64,000 nucleotides of DNA from JAJDXO01 sp965213765 (GTDB lineage: Bacteria; Pseudomonadota; Alphaproteobacteria; Rhodospirillales; UBA2165), in NCBI GenBank assembly GCA_965213765.1, contig OZ243926.1, forward strand, positions 2,480,001 to 2,544,000, given 5' to 3'. Positions 43,442-52,181 of the stretch are shown here, piece after piece (the first letter of the stretch is position 1; each line of letters begins with the position of its first letter). A model generated the notes under the pieces. The model worked only from the letters and a program-made list of their open reading frames with translations. It was not told where the DNA came from and did no database searches. Both the position numbers and the translations under genes were made by a program.

Positions 43442-44542
43442 ATGCGGGGCGAGGACGAACGCGGCGAGGGTCTGTTCAGCTACGTGGACTTGGAGGCTCG
43501 GGTACCTGCGGATCATCCGCTGCGGTCGATCCGGGTTCTGGTGGACGAGGCCCTGGCGGCGTTGTCGGGAGATTTTGCGGTTCTGTATTCGACGACCGGG
43601 CGGCCGTCGATCGCGCCGGAGAAGCTGTTGCGGGCGCTTCTGTTACAGGCCTTCTACACCATCCGCTCGGAGCGCCAGTTGATGGAGCAGCTGGACTACA
43701 ACCTGTTGTTCCGCTGGTTCGTCGGTCTGTCGATGGACGCGCCGGTGTGGGACGCCACGACCTATTCGAAGAACCGCGACCGGTTGGTTGCGGGGGATGT
43801 GGCGGCGCGCTTTCTTCAAGCGGTGCTGCGCGGCGCGCGGGTACGCCGTCTTTTGTCGGACGAGCACTTCTCGGTCGACGGCACGCTGATCGAGGCGTGG
43901 GCGTCGATGAAGAGCTTCCGCCGCAAGGATGACGGCGGCGACCCGCCTGCCGGGCGCAACGCGGAGCGTGACTTCCGCGGCGAGCGGCGCTCGAACGCGA
44001 CCCATGCGTCCACCACCGATGCCGATGCCCGGCTGTTCCGCAAGGGCGAGGGGCAGTCGAGCCGGCTGTGCTTCATGGGCCATCTGTTGATGGAGAACCG
44101 CAATGCGCTGATTGTCGATGCGGCGCTGACCCGGGCCAGTGGCACCGCCGAGCGGGAGGCGGCGCTGGCCATGCTGGGGCGCCGCAAGAAAGCGCGGCGG
44201 GTCACGCTGGGCGCCGACAAGGCCTATGACGTGGCCGAGTTCGTGGACGCGTTGCGCGACGGCGCCGTCACCCCTCATATTGCCGTCGACGGCCATGTCA
44301 GGAAGACCGGCAAGCCGCGCAAGACCCGGGTCGACCGACGCACCACCCGGCATCCGGGCTACGCCGCCAGCCAGCGCCTGCGCAAGCGCATCGAGGAGGG
44401 GTTCGGCTGGATCAAGACCACCGGCGGGCTGGCCAAGACCCGGCATCGTGGGCTCGACCGGGTGGGCTGGATGTTCACATTCACCGCCGCCGCCTACAAC
44501 CTGGTCAGGCTGCCCAAACTCCTCGCCGAGGCGCCGACATGA
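43442..44542 (+). CDS. IS5-family DDE transposase
   Basis: This 366-residue transposase (from the ATG at 43442, which has GGAGG eight bases upstream; a GTG at 43427 adds five residues) has an N-terminal DNA-binding region (LEARVPADHPLRSIRVLVDEA). The DDE catalytic core starts at FSVDGTLIEAWAS, and the C-terminal part shows the Y-x2-R-K-x-E-like motif as QRLRKRIEEGFGWIKTTGG. The frame is intact. Codon usage and GC content resemble the host. It lies in the same orientation as ftsY. Confidence 0.93.
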   Translation: MRGEDERGEGLFSYVDLEARVPADHPLRSIRVLVDEALAALSGDFAVLYSTTGRPSIAPEKLLRALLLQAFYTIRSERQLMEQLDYNLLFRWFVGLSMDAPVWDATTYSKNRDRLVAGDVAARFLQAVLRGARVRRLLSDEHFSVDGTLIEAWASMKSFRRKDDGGDPPAGRNAERDFRGERRSNATHASTTDADARLFRKGEGQSSRLCFMGHLLMENRNALIVDAALTRASGTAEREAALAMLGRRKKARRVTLGADKAYDVAEFVDALRDGAVTPHIAVDGHVRKTGKPRKTRVDRRTTRHPGYAASQRLRKRIEEGFGWIKTTGGLAKTRHRGLDRVGWMFTFTAAAYNLVRLPKLLAEAPT

Positions 44543-44661
44543 TGCCCGGGAACCGCGCAATAGGCCCCCAGACCCGCCGCGAGCGGGTCCCGAACCCCAA
44601 CCCCCGCCGCCCATAACCAGAGAAAACCGACCGAACTCATCAAACCGGCCGCGCGTGGCGA

Positions 44662-44677
44662 GTTTTTCAGCAGCCTG
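44662..44677 (-). repeat. IS right terminal inverted repeat
   Basis: This is the complement of the left end (reads GTTTTTCAGCAGCCTG on the plus strand), followed directly by the second CTAG target copy at 44678-44681. Confidence 0.9.
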
Positions 44678-44865
44678 CTAGAGCAGTTTCCGGCACCATC
44701 ATTTGGTTTGGTCACCGCGGCTTGGCGCTCGGCCTGCTTGGTACCGGCATAGCCGCTCGAGGCACGTTGTTGCTGTGCGCCGGCGAGGCCGGTGACGGCA
44801 AAGCTATCGCTCATCCCGGCGGATTGGCCGGAAACCGTAACCGGCATCCGATTTCGCCGCCGATT

Positions 44866-45384
44866 TCAGATTTTCAACGGCGCGTGCTCAATCACCGCCG
44901 TGGACCCCCGGCGATAGTGATCGAGGGCCCATTGCACGCTGGGGAAGGCCAGATCATCCCAGGGAATTTGTTCCCACTCGAACAACCCCACCTCCTCACT
45001 CTCCTCTCCAGGCGCGAACCCTTCAGTCAGCATTTCGGCCCGAAACACCATATAGACCTGACTCAAGTGCCGGATCTCATAGACCCCCATCAGGTCACCA
45101 ATCTCGACCTCGGCGCAGGCTTCTTCCCAGACCTCGCGCCGAGCGCCGTCAGCGATGGTCTCCCCCATCTCCAGATAGCCGGCCGGCATGGTCCAATAGC
45201 CTTTTCTGGGCGGGATCGCCCGACGGCAGAGCAGATACTTGTCTTCCCAGACACACACCGCCCCGACGATCACTTTCGGATTCCGGTACTCGATGTAGCC
45301 ACAGTCCGGGCAAACCAACCGTTCAACCGTATCGCCGGTCGGCACCGTCCTGACGGATGGTCCGTTGAACTGGTCTTCAGACAT
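44866..45384 (-). CDS. NUDIX hydrolase
   Basis: This is a 172-residue member of the zinc-ribbon NUDIX group that hydrolyses nucleoside diphosphate derivatives such as NADH or ADP-ribose. The N-terminal VCPDCGY (C25, C28) is half of a zinc ribbon. The NUDIX box begins at GYLEMGETIADGARREVWEEA (from residue 69), with the REVWEE metal-binding glutamates intact and a Cys instead of the consensus Gly after them. The length fits. It is convergent with ftsY and its IS. A tandem repeat lies 36 bases upstream of its start. The substrate cannot be assigned. Confidence 0.9.
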   Translation of the reverse strand: MSEDQFNGPSVRTVPTGDTVERLVCPDCGYIEYRNPKVIVGAVCVWEDKYLLCRRAIPPRKGYWTMPAGYLEMGETIADGARREVWEEACAEVEIGDLMGVYEIRHLSQVYMVFRAEMLTEGFAPGEESEEVGLFEWEQIPWDDLAFPSVQWALDHYRRGSTAVIEHAPLKI

Positions 45385-45420
45385 GTCGCTAGTCTGGGTC
45401 AGCAGCGCGCCACTGACAAG

Positions 45421-45464
45421 CTACTGACAGGCTAATGACAGGCTAATGACAGGCTAATGACAGG
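45421..45464. repeat. 11-bp tandem repeat, four copies
   Basis: Four units of CTAATGACAGG (the first with one change, CTACTGACAGG) run head to tail, preceded by a degenerate partial unit from 45412. They lie 37 to 80 bases upstream of the NUDIX start, where a promoter would be. Copy-number change could alter promoter spacing or act as repeated regulator sites. Confidence 0.85.
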
Positions 45465-45567
45465 CGGTGAACGGATTTCAGCTAAACGCCGATATCCGGG
45501 TATATCCCCCGCGGCGCGTTCGGGTCACTCGGCTCTTCGCCGCTCAGCCCTGCATTTTCGAGAGTTG

Positions 45568-45608
45568 GTCACGAGAATTTGATCGACCTGCCGTCGAAAT
45601 CTCGTGAC
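45568..45608. repeat. Long interrupted hairpin downstream of pgk
   Basis: GTCACGAGA/TCTCGTGAC is a perfect 9-bp outer stem, with an inner TCGAC/GTCGA 5-bp stem and CTGCC loop. It lies 145 bases beyond the pgk stop. Neither strand has a T-run after it. It could be a rho-dependent terminator structure, a protein site or a mobile palindrome. Confidence 0.5.
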
Positions 45609-45753
45609 GGCGGGCGAGAGACCACGGCCATGCGTATCGAAGAGCGCGTACTCGGCAATCCGGGGAGTCGCGTGGCATCCTTGACAACCTATTGGCCGGG
45701 ATTCGTCCCGACGGCACGTTTGAGACCCGCACGAGTCTCCCCAACGACAAAAT

Positions 45754-46908
45754 TTAGCGGGAAAGTACGTCGACCCCGGGCAAGGACTTGCCCTCCAACC
45801 ATTCGAGAAATGCGCCACCGGCGGTCGAAACGTAGCTGAAGGCCTCGACCGCATTTGCCGCTGCCATGGCGGCGGCAGTGTCGCCACCCCCGGCGACGCT
45901 CAACAAGTCACCGGACCGGGTCCGGTCAGCCGCCGCACCGGCCACGTCCTTGGTCCCCTTATCGAATGGTGGAAATTCAAACGCGCCGAGCGGTCCATTC
46001 CATACCAGGGTTCGGCAGTTATTCATTTGCCCGATTATGGCGGCGGTTGTGGCCGGTCCGATATCCAGCATCATTTTATCAGCAGGAATTTGATCGGCCG
46101 GAACCGTCGCCGCGTCGACGTCCTCCGCGAGGCCCTCGGCGACGAGGCCGTCCGATGGCAGAATAACGCTGCAGCCGGACCCCGCGGCGGCCTGCGTGAC
46201 CTTCCGCGCCGTTTCGGTCATGTCGGCCTCGACGAGAGAATTTCCCACCTGGACGCCATCCGCGAGCAAGAATGTGTTGGCCATGGCGCCGCCAATAACC
46301 AGGTGATCGACCTTTTTGATCAGATTTTCCAGCACGCCGAGCTTGGTCGAGATCTTATTGCCGCCGATTACCGCCATGACCGGATGCTCGGGTGCCTCAA
46401 GCGCCTGCGTCAGGGCCTTCAGTTCTTTCTCTAGAAGCCGCCCCGCCGCCGATGGGAGGAGCCTTGCTACCCCGTCGATGGACGCGTGAGCACGATGGGT
46501 GCAGGAAAACGCATCATCCACGTAAAGGTCGGCCAAGCCTGCAAGCTTCCTTGCAAACGCCGGATCGTTGGCCTCTTCTCCCGGATCGAAGCGGAGGTTC
46601 TCGAGCAGGACCAACTCACCCGACGCCCCGTCGCCGAATGAAACGGCACGACCGAGGGCGGCACTCAGCGCCGGAACAATTGGCTCCAAGGAAAGGTCGG
46701 GCACCACCTGCCCCTTCGGGCGTCCAAAATGGCTGGCAAGCACGACGTTCGCCCCTTTGTCGAGAAGTTCGAGGATGGTCGGCCGGACGGCGTCAATCCG
46801 CGTGGCGTCGGAAACCAAACCGTCCCGCATGGGGACATTGAGGTCTACCCGGACGAGCACCCGCTTGTCGGCGACATCCAGGTCATCGAGGGTTTGAATC
46901 TTGGTCAT
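45754..46908 (-). CDS. pgk: Phosphoglycerate kinase
   Basis: This glycolytic and gluconeogenic enzyme transfers phosphate between 1,3-bisphosphoglycerate and ADP. The 384-residue product has the N-terminal substrate motif LVRVDLNVPM, the HRAHAS segment, and the C-terminal nucleotide loop VAGGGDTAAAM. Hinge and domain lengths are near the usual 390-400. It follows a DUF1223 gene on the same strand with a terminator hairpin between them, so it probably has its own promoter. No other glycolytic gene is adjacent. Confidence 0.97.
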   Translation of the reverse strand: MTKIQTLDDLDVADKRVLVRVDLNVPMRDGLVSDATRIDAVRPTILELLDKGANVVLASHFGRPKGQVVPDLSLEPIVPALSAALGRAVSFGDGASGELVLLENLRFDPGEEANDPAFARKLAGLADLYVDDAFSCTHRAHASIDGVARLLPSAAGRLLEKELKALTQALEAPEHPVMAVIGGNKISTKLGVLENLIKKVDHLVIGGAMANTFLLADGVQVGNSLVEADMTETARKVTQAAAGSGCSVILPSDGLVAEGLAEDVDAATVPADQIPADKMMLDIGPATTAAIIGQMNNCRTLVWNGPLGAFEFPPFDKGTKDVAGAAADRTRSGDLLSVAGGGDTAAAMAAANAVEAFSYVSTAGGAFLEWLEGKSLPGVDVLSR

Positions 46909-46980
46909 GTACCCTTGAGTGAGAGTTCTTCAGGCAGGCCGCCCTTATGCCATTGAGCCGCGGACATGAAAAGCGCAACG

Positions 46981-47012
46981 AAAAGCGGCCCGGCGGATTT
47001 TCACCGGACCGC
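46981..47012 (-). terminator. Intrinsic terminator after the DUF1223 gene
   Basis: GCGGCCCGG (46985-46993) pairs with CCGGACCGC (47004-47012) with one mismatch around a 10-base loop. On the minus strand the stem is followed by TTTT and a T-rich stretch. It lies 68 bases beyond the DUF1223 stop and about 70 bases before pgk, separating the two transcripts. Confidence 0.6.
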
Positions 47013-47079
47013 TTCAAGCAGGTGTCCCGTAGGCTCATTCAGGGGGGTGAAGAAGAGGAGAGCGTTCGGGTGTCCGGGA

Positions 47080-47841
47080 CTACTTATGATCGGCGAGAGC
47101 AATCGCCGCGGCGCCCAATATGGGACCGGTCTGTTCCGGCTGCAGAAACACCGCACACCCATCAACACCGCGTTGGCGGAATTTGTCGGCGGAAACGGTG
47201 AGATTTAGCTTCTCTCCCTTCCACTCGCCGATCTTGACCAACTTCTTGACGATATTGAAATTCTCGATCAGGCGGCCACGATTCTCGCCGCGTCTGACCT
47301 TGGTCTTTTTGCTGCTCCGATAAAGCACAAGCCAAACGGACGCTTGCGCCGGTTGCGTGGAGGCGGAAACCGACACTCTGATCCCGCCGTCGTATCCGCG
47401 CGTGAGCCCGACCGTCACGTCAGGCGCGTTGGCCGCCCTGGCAATTCGGCTATGCACCTCCCGTTCATCCGTACCGGAGGTCTCGGTCAGACCATGGACC
47501 ACCATCTGTGGCGTGTAGACGAACGACCGGGAGAAGTGGCGCGCATAGGTCCGCTGCCGCTTGGCGTAGGATGCATCGGCAAAGGGATCCTTCCAGCCGA
47601 TGTAATCCCAGTAATCCACATGGAACGACAAGGCGATGATATCGCTGCGCTTGGCCAACTTCCCAAGCAGCGCATCGGCAGGCGGGCAGGAAGAGCACCC
47701 TTGCGACGTATAGAGTTCGACGACCGTCGGGCTCCGGTCACCGGCCAGCGCACCAAACGTGTGGGCCTGAACGACGGTCAGCGCCAGAAACAGGACAGAC
47801 CCGAGGCCCCGGAGAGCAATGAATTGCGTTAGTTGCCGCAT
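47080..47841 (-). CDS. DUF1223 domain-containing secreted protein (thioredoxin-like)
   Basis: This 253-residue protein has an N-terminal signal peptide (about residues 1-28) followed by the DUF1223 domain, which resembles a thioredoxin fold. The motif VELYTSQGCSSCPPADALLGKLA carries a CSSC pair at the position of a thioredoxin active site, and YTPQMVVHG contains the cis-proline-like turn. The ATG at 47841 was chosen over a TTG 12 codons earlier because it starts a clean signal peptide. A periplasmic redox role is likely but not shown. It lies 104 bases downstream of acnA, a neighbourhood seen in other alphaproteobacteria. Confidence 0.88.
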   Translation of the reverse strand: MRQLTQFIALRGLGSVLFLALTVVQAHTFGALAGDRSPTVVELYTSQGCSSCPPADALLGKLAKRSDIIALSFHVDYWDYIGWKDPFADASYAKRQRTYARHFSRSFVYTPQMVVHGLTETSGTDEREVHSRIARAANAPDVTVGLTRGYDGGIRVSVSASTQPAQASVWLVLYRSSKKTKVRRGENRGRLIENFNIVKKLVKIGEWKGEKLNLTVSADKFRQRGVDGCAVFLQPEQTGPILGAAAIALADHK

Positions 47842-47945
47842 GGTTCTGAGATACTGGAACGCCTGCCCGACCGCCAATCAATTGCGGGTGAACGTTACCC
47901 GTCTCCCCCAGGCGGGCGGTCACAATTCAGCGATCCGAAATTCGG

Positions 47946-50621
47946 TCAGGACGCTTTCAGCCGGCGAAGCACATATTGGAGTATGCCGCCGTGCCGGTAG
48001 TACTCGACCTCGTCCGCCGTATCGATCCGGCACAGCAGTGTGATTTCCTCCGTCGAGCCATCGGCCCGGGTAACCGTGCACGCGACATCCATTCGCGGCT
48101 CGATTCCATCGGCGAGATCGGTAATATCGAAGGTCTCCATACCCTCGAGACCCAAGGTTTCCCGGGTCACACCGTCCTTGAACTGCAGGGGCAGGACGCC
48201 CATGCCGACCAGATTGGAGCGGTGGATGCGCTCGAAGCTTTCGACAATGACGGCCTTGACTCCGAGAAGACGGGTACCCTTGGCTGCCCAGTCGCGGGAC
48301 GAACCAGTGCCATATTCCTTTCCGGCCACGATGACCAGGGGGACGCCGTCAGCAGCGTATTTCACGGCGGCGTCATAGATCGACATTTGCTCCCCGGAGG
48401 GTTGGTGAATGGTCACGCCGCCTTCGGTGCCGGGCGCCATCTGGTTACGAATACGGATGTTCCCGAACGTGCCCCGCATCATCACCTCGTGGTTGCCCCG
48501 CCGGGAACCGAACGAATTAAACTCGGAGACCCGAACCTGCCGCTCGGTCAGATAGGTGCCTGCCGGGCTGTCCGGTTTGATGGCACCGGCCGGCGAAATG
48601 TGATCGGTAGTGACCGAGTCGCCGAGGATCGCAAGTTCACGGGCGCCGCGGACATCTTCAAAGCCACCCGCTTCTTCCGGCATGCCCTCGAAGAAGGTCG
48701 GATATTTCACATAGGTGGAACTGTCCTGCCACTCGTAGGTTTGGGACGTGGCGGTCTGAATTTTTTGCCACCGTTCCGGCCCTTCCCAGACATTGCCGTA
48801 TCGGGTCTTGAACATCTCCGGCGTCACAGCGCTGTTTACGGTATCGCTGACTTCCTTGTTTGTCGGCCAGATATCCTTGAGGTATACCGCGTTGCCGTCG
48901 GGATCCTCGCCGATGGGATCGTCTACCAGATCGTTTTTCATGGAGCCGGCGATCGCATAGGCAACTACCAATGGCGGCGAGGCGAGATAGTTGGCCTTCA
49001 CCTGGGCGTGCACCCGGCCTTCGAAGTTCCGGTTGCCCGACAGAACCGCGGTTACCGTCAAGTCGCCTTCGTCAATGGCGTCGGCAATCGGTTCCGGCAA
49101 GGGGCCGGAATTGCCGATACAGGTGGTGCAGCCATACCCGACAAGATTGAAGCCAAGCGCATCGAGATCGTCCTGCAGGCCGGCCTTCTCGAGATAATCG
49201 CTGACCACCTGCGAGCCGGGTGCGAGAGACGTCTTGACCCACGGCTTGACCTTCAAGCCCTTGGCGAGCGCGTTACGCGCCACCAGGCCGGCGCCCAGCA
49301 TCACCGAGGGATTGGAAGTATTGGTGCAGCTGGTGATGGCGGCAATGACCACATCACCATCCTCAAGCTCGTAGTTGGCATCGGCGACGGGCACCGGGCC
49401 CTTGCCGGCGCCGATGGACGCAATTGCGTCGTCGAACGCGCTCGCAGCCCGAGAAAGCGCGATTTTGTCCTGCGGACGCTTGGGGCCGGCGAGCGCCGGC
49501 TCCACCGTCGAGATATCGAGCTCGAGCGTATCGGTAAACGCGGGATCCGGCGTCGACGAATCGCGCCACATGCCTTGCGCCTTGGCATAAGCCTCGACCA
49601 ACGCGATGCGGTCTTCGTCGCGCGACGTGAAACGGAGGTAGTCGAGGGTTTCTTCATCGACCGGAAAGATGCCGCAGGTCGCGCCATATTCCGGCGCCAT
49701 ATTGGCGATGGTGGCCCGGTCGGTCAGCGCCAAGGTATCCAGCGCAGGCCCATAGAACTCAACGAATTTCCCGACCACGCCCTTCTCACGCAGCATCTGC
49801 ACGACGGTAAGCACCAGATCGGTTGCGGTCGTGCCTTCCTTGAGTTCGCCGGTGAGTTTGAACCCGACGACCTCGGGGATGAGCATGGAAACCGGCTGAC
49901 CAAGCATGGCGGCTTCCGCCTCAATACCGCCGACGCCCCAACCCAACACACCCAAGCCGTTGACCATGGTGGTATGGCTGTCCGTGCCCACCAGGGTGTC
50001 CGGATAGGCGACGGTCGCGCCGTTCTCCGACGTCCATACGGTCTGGGCCAGATACTCAAGATTGACCTGATGGCAGATGCCTGTCCCGGGCGGCACGACC
50101 CGGAAGTTATCAAACGCCTCCGATCCCCAGCGGAGGAATTCATAACGCTCCTGATTCCGCTCAAATTCCAGATCGACGTTTGCCTTGAAGGCATCCGGCC
50201 CGGCAAACTGATCGACCATCACCGAGTGGTCGATCACCAGATCGACGGGACTCAACGGATTGATTTTTCGGGGATCGCCACCGAGATCGAGCATCGCCTG
50301 ACGCATAGCCGCCAGATCGACCACTGCCGGCACCCCGGTGAAATCCTGCATCAGCACCCGGGCCGGCCGATAAGCGATTTCCCGGTCGGAGCGCTTCTCC
50401 TTCAGCCACTCGGCGACGGCCTTGACGTCCTCCACGGTGACCGTCGAGCCATCTTCGAAGCGGAGAAGGTTTTCGAGGAGAATCTTCAGAGAAAACGGAA
50501 GTTTGGAGATATCGCCGAGGCCGGCTTCGGAGGCAGCATCCAGGCTGAAATAATCATAGCTCTTTCCGCCGGCTTCGAGCGTGCGGCGCGTCTTCAGGCT
50601 GTCATGGCCGGTCGCGGTCAT
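47946..50621 (-). CDS. acnA: Aconitate hydratase A
   Basis: This TCA-cycle enzyme isomerises citrate to isocitrate with a 4Fe-4S cluster. The 891-residue product is of the AcnA/IRP type: the N-terminal LPFSLKILLENLLR and DFTGVPAVVDLAAMR segments, the cluster cysteines in TSCTNTSNPSVM and YGCTTCIGNSGPL, and a C-terminal swivel domain with GKEYGTGSSRDWAAKG. It could also act as an RNA-binding regulator when it loses the cluster, as AcnA does in other bacteria; the sequence cannot prove this. It supplies isocitrate upstream of the 2-oxoglutarate dehydrogenase genes in this window. Confidence 0.98.
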   Translation of the reverse strand: MTATGHDSLKTRRTLEAGGKSYDYFSLDAASEAGLGDISKLPFSLKILLENLLRFEDGSTVTVEDVKAVAEWLKEKRSDREIAYRPARVLMQDFTGVPAVVDLAAMRQAMLDLGGDPRKINPLSPVDLVIDHSVMVDQFAGPDAFKANVDLEFERNQERYEFLRWGSEAFDNFRVVPPGTGICHQVNLEYLAQTVWTSENGATVAYPDTLVGTDSHTTMVNGLGVLGWGVGGIEAEAAMLGQPVSMLIPEVVGFKLTGELKEGTTATDLVLTVVQMLREKGVVGKFVEFYGPALDTLALTDRATIANMAPEYGATCGIFPVDEETLDYLRFTSRDEDRIALVEAYAKAQGMWRDSSTPDPAFTDTLELDISTVEPALAGPKRPQDKIALSRAASAFDDAIASIGAGKGPVPVADANYELEDGDVVIAAITSCTNTSNPSVMLGAGLVARNALAKGLKVKPWVKTSLAPGSQVVSDYLEKAGLQDDLDALGFNLVGYGCTTCIGNSGPLPEPIADAIDEGDLTVTAVLSGNRNFEGRVHAQVKANYLASPPLVVAYAIAGSMKNDLVDDPIGEDPDGNAVYLKDIWPTNKEVSDTVNSAVTPEMFKTRYGNVWEGPERWQKIQTATSQTYEWQDSSTYVKYPTFFEGMPEEAGGFEDVRGARELAILGDSVTTDHISPAGAIKPDSPAGTYLTERQVRVSEFNSFGSRRGNHEVMMRGTFGNIRIRNQMAPGTEGGVTIHQPSGEQMSIYDAAVKYAADGVPLVIVAGKEYGTGSSRDWAAKGTRLLGVKAVIVESFERIHRSNLVGMGVLPLQFKDGVTRETLGLEGMETFDITDLADGIEPRMDVACTVTRADGSTEEITLLCRIDTADEVEYYRHGGILQYVLRRLKAS

Positions 50622-50728
50622 GAGTATCTCCTTCGAAAATCAAATCCCATCCCTGGTCAGCGGCTTCCCCGTCCGACGACCGGGCCTTTGGGTACACTGG
50701 CAGTGTCCGGAAGTCCAGACTCAGGGGA

Positions 50729-52066
50729 TCAGCGGCCGACCCGGCCGGCGACCAATCGGACTTTGCGCGGAGCCGCGAGCCACATGGCCAGTATCGACAA
50801 GGCGCAAATCAGCATGGCCAAGACAAAAGACTGGTCATAGTTGCCTTGGACATCGTGCAGCACCCCTGTCAGATACGGACCCAGTGCCCCACCGCCGACC
50901 GACGCTCCACCAAGCACGCTAAAAATGACCCCGTAACGCTTCCCGGCAAAAAGTTCGGCAGGGACAGCGCCAAATACGGAGGCAAGCCCATAACCCAGAA
51001 ATCCCTGAAACCCGACCATGACGTACATGAGCCACGGGGAGGGAAATTCGCTCAGCAGCAGTAAGCAACCATAACTCGCCATGAACCCGAGAAGGGCGAG
51101 TGTCCAGGCCCATTCCCGGCCCGCCCGGTCAGAAAAGTGGCCAATGGCAATTTGGCCGGCGACGCCGGTCAAACCCACAAGGCCCAGCGCGAGCGCCGCG
51201 GATTCACGGGAGATCCCGATGTCGATCAAGTAGCGGGTTTGATGTACCAGAACCGCATACCAAACGTAGAGGCCGAAAATAAAGGCGATCGCCAGCCACC
51301 AAAACCGGGCGGTTTTTATCGCCAGCCCGAGCGTCCACTCGACCGCCACCCAATCCTGATCCACAACCCGGCTGGGCGCCTCCCCGTTACCGGCGCCTTC
51401 CCTTGTCTGGTCCGCGCTCGCATCGCCATCGGGCCTCAGGCCCAGTTCTTCCGGCCGATGGCGCTGGAACAGAAAGTTAATCGGCACCAGAACAATCAAC
51501 ACCACCAACGCGACGCTCAGGCTGGCGGCCCGCCAACCATCCGACTGGATTGTGTGCTGCATCCACGGGAACAGGACGATGGCGCCTATGCCGACACCTG
51601 AGAAAGCAATCCCAATTGCCAGGCCGCGCCGGCGATCAAACCAATTGGGCAAGAAAAGAGTGTGCCCAAGATAGCTCATGAAGACGGACCCGCCGACCAC
51701 CAAAAACCCCAACGTCAGATAGAAGTGCCAAGGCTCGGTAGAGATTGTCGCCAAGGCCAAACCGGCGCTGACCTGGATTGCGCCCAACGGCAGGACCCAT
51801 CTCGGGCCGTAGCGATCCATCAGGGCGCCGATAACGGGGGTCATCACAATTGAAGAAACAAAGCCGATCGAGAACGTCGCCGAGATACTGCCCCGGGACC
51901 AGCCGAACTCGTCCAAAATCGGAGGAAACAGGAGAGAAAATGACGTCCGGGCATTGGCCCCGATGGCCGTGGTGACGAACGCAATGGCGATAACGACCCA
52001 GCCATAGAAAAACGGTAACCGGTGAGCAAAATTCGCGGGTCGGGGCGCGGCCGGGGGTTCCATCAT
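50729..52066 (-). CDS. MFS transporter (oxalate/formate antiporter-like)
   Basis: This 445-residue membrane protein has 12 predicted transmembrane helices and major-facilitator features: GALMDRYGPRWVLPLGA between helices 2 and 3 and NWFDRRRGLAIGIAFSGVGIGA in helix 5. There is a large polar central loop (about 190-220). The overall pattern resembles the monocarboxylate/oxalate-formate antiporter group, but the substrate is unknown. The ATG at 52066 was chosen over an upstream TTG. It is divergent from the BenE-type carrier, with about 115 bases between them that must contain both promoters. Confidence 0.88.
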   Translation of the reverse strand: MMEPPAAPRPANFAHRLPFFYGWVVIAIAFVTTAIGANARTSFSLLFPPILDEFGWSRGSISATFSIGFVSSIVMTPVIGALMDRYGPRWVLPLGAIQVSAGLALATISTEPWHFYLTLGFLVVGGSVFMSYLGHTLFLPNWFDRRRGLAIGIAFSGVGIGAIVLFPWMQHTIQSDGWRAASLSVALVVLIVLVPINFLFQRHRPEELGLRPDGDASADQTREGAGNGEAPSRVVDQDWVAVEWTLGLAIKTARFWWLAIAFIFGLYVWYAVLVHQTRYLIDIGISRESAALALGLVGLTGVAGQIAIGHFSDRAGREWAWTLALLGFMASYGCLLLLSEFPSPWLMYVMVGFQGFLGYGLASVFGAVPAELFAGKRYGVIFSVLGGASVGGGALGPYLTGVLHDVQGNYDQSFVLAMLICALSILAMWLAAPRKVRLVAGRVGR

Positions 52067-52181
52067 CGCCGGGACTATAGACCGCGTGCCCGGGTCTGTC
52101 GCCAATGGTTGATTGCAGAACCGGGATCACGAGTTAACAATTTGCCCGACTGACAAAATTCATCGGACGGGTGGCGAATAC

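Larger units (their letters stand above)
43362..44677 (+). mobile_element. Complete IS5-family insertion sequence (1316 bp)
   Basis: The element is bounded by terminal inverted repeats that match perfectly over the first 16 bases (CAGGCTGCTGAAAAAC at 43362-43377 and its complement at 44662-44677), with partial matches beyond. It is flanked by a 4-bp direct repeat CTAG (43358-43361 and 44678-44681), as expected for an IS5-type YTAR target. It carries one intact transposase gene filling most of its length. The ends and target duplication are perfect, so the insertion looks recent and possibly still active. Confidence 0.93.
45385..45753. other. Gene-free interval between pgk and the NUDIX gene
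   Basis: No convincing gene is seen in these 369 bases. The interval holds an 11-bp tandem repeat (45421-45464) close to the NUDIX start and a long interrupted hairpin (45568-45608). Short frames on both strands lack family features. Confidence 0.6.

Noticed and set aside
44682..44847. Short minus-strand frame after the NUDIX gene, running into the IS element
   Set aside because: The Ala/Gly/Gln/Ser-rich start could be a small gene cut by the IS. Restoring the pre-insertion sequence makes it run antisense into ftsY, so support is too weak.
47842..47945. Inverted repeat between acnA and the DUF1223 gene as a terminator
   Set aside because: The loop is about 40 bases and no T-run follows, so an intrinsic terminator is not supported.
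47976..50840. Very long open frame on the plus strand opposite acnA
   Set aside because: Its translation is His/Arg/Asp-rich, typical of the antisense of a GC-rich gene, and acnA on the other strand is beyond doubt.
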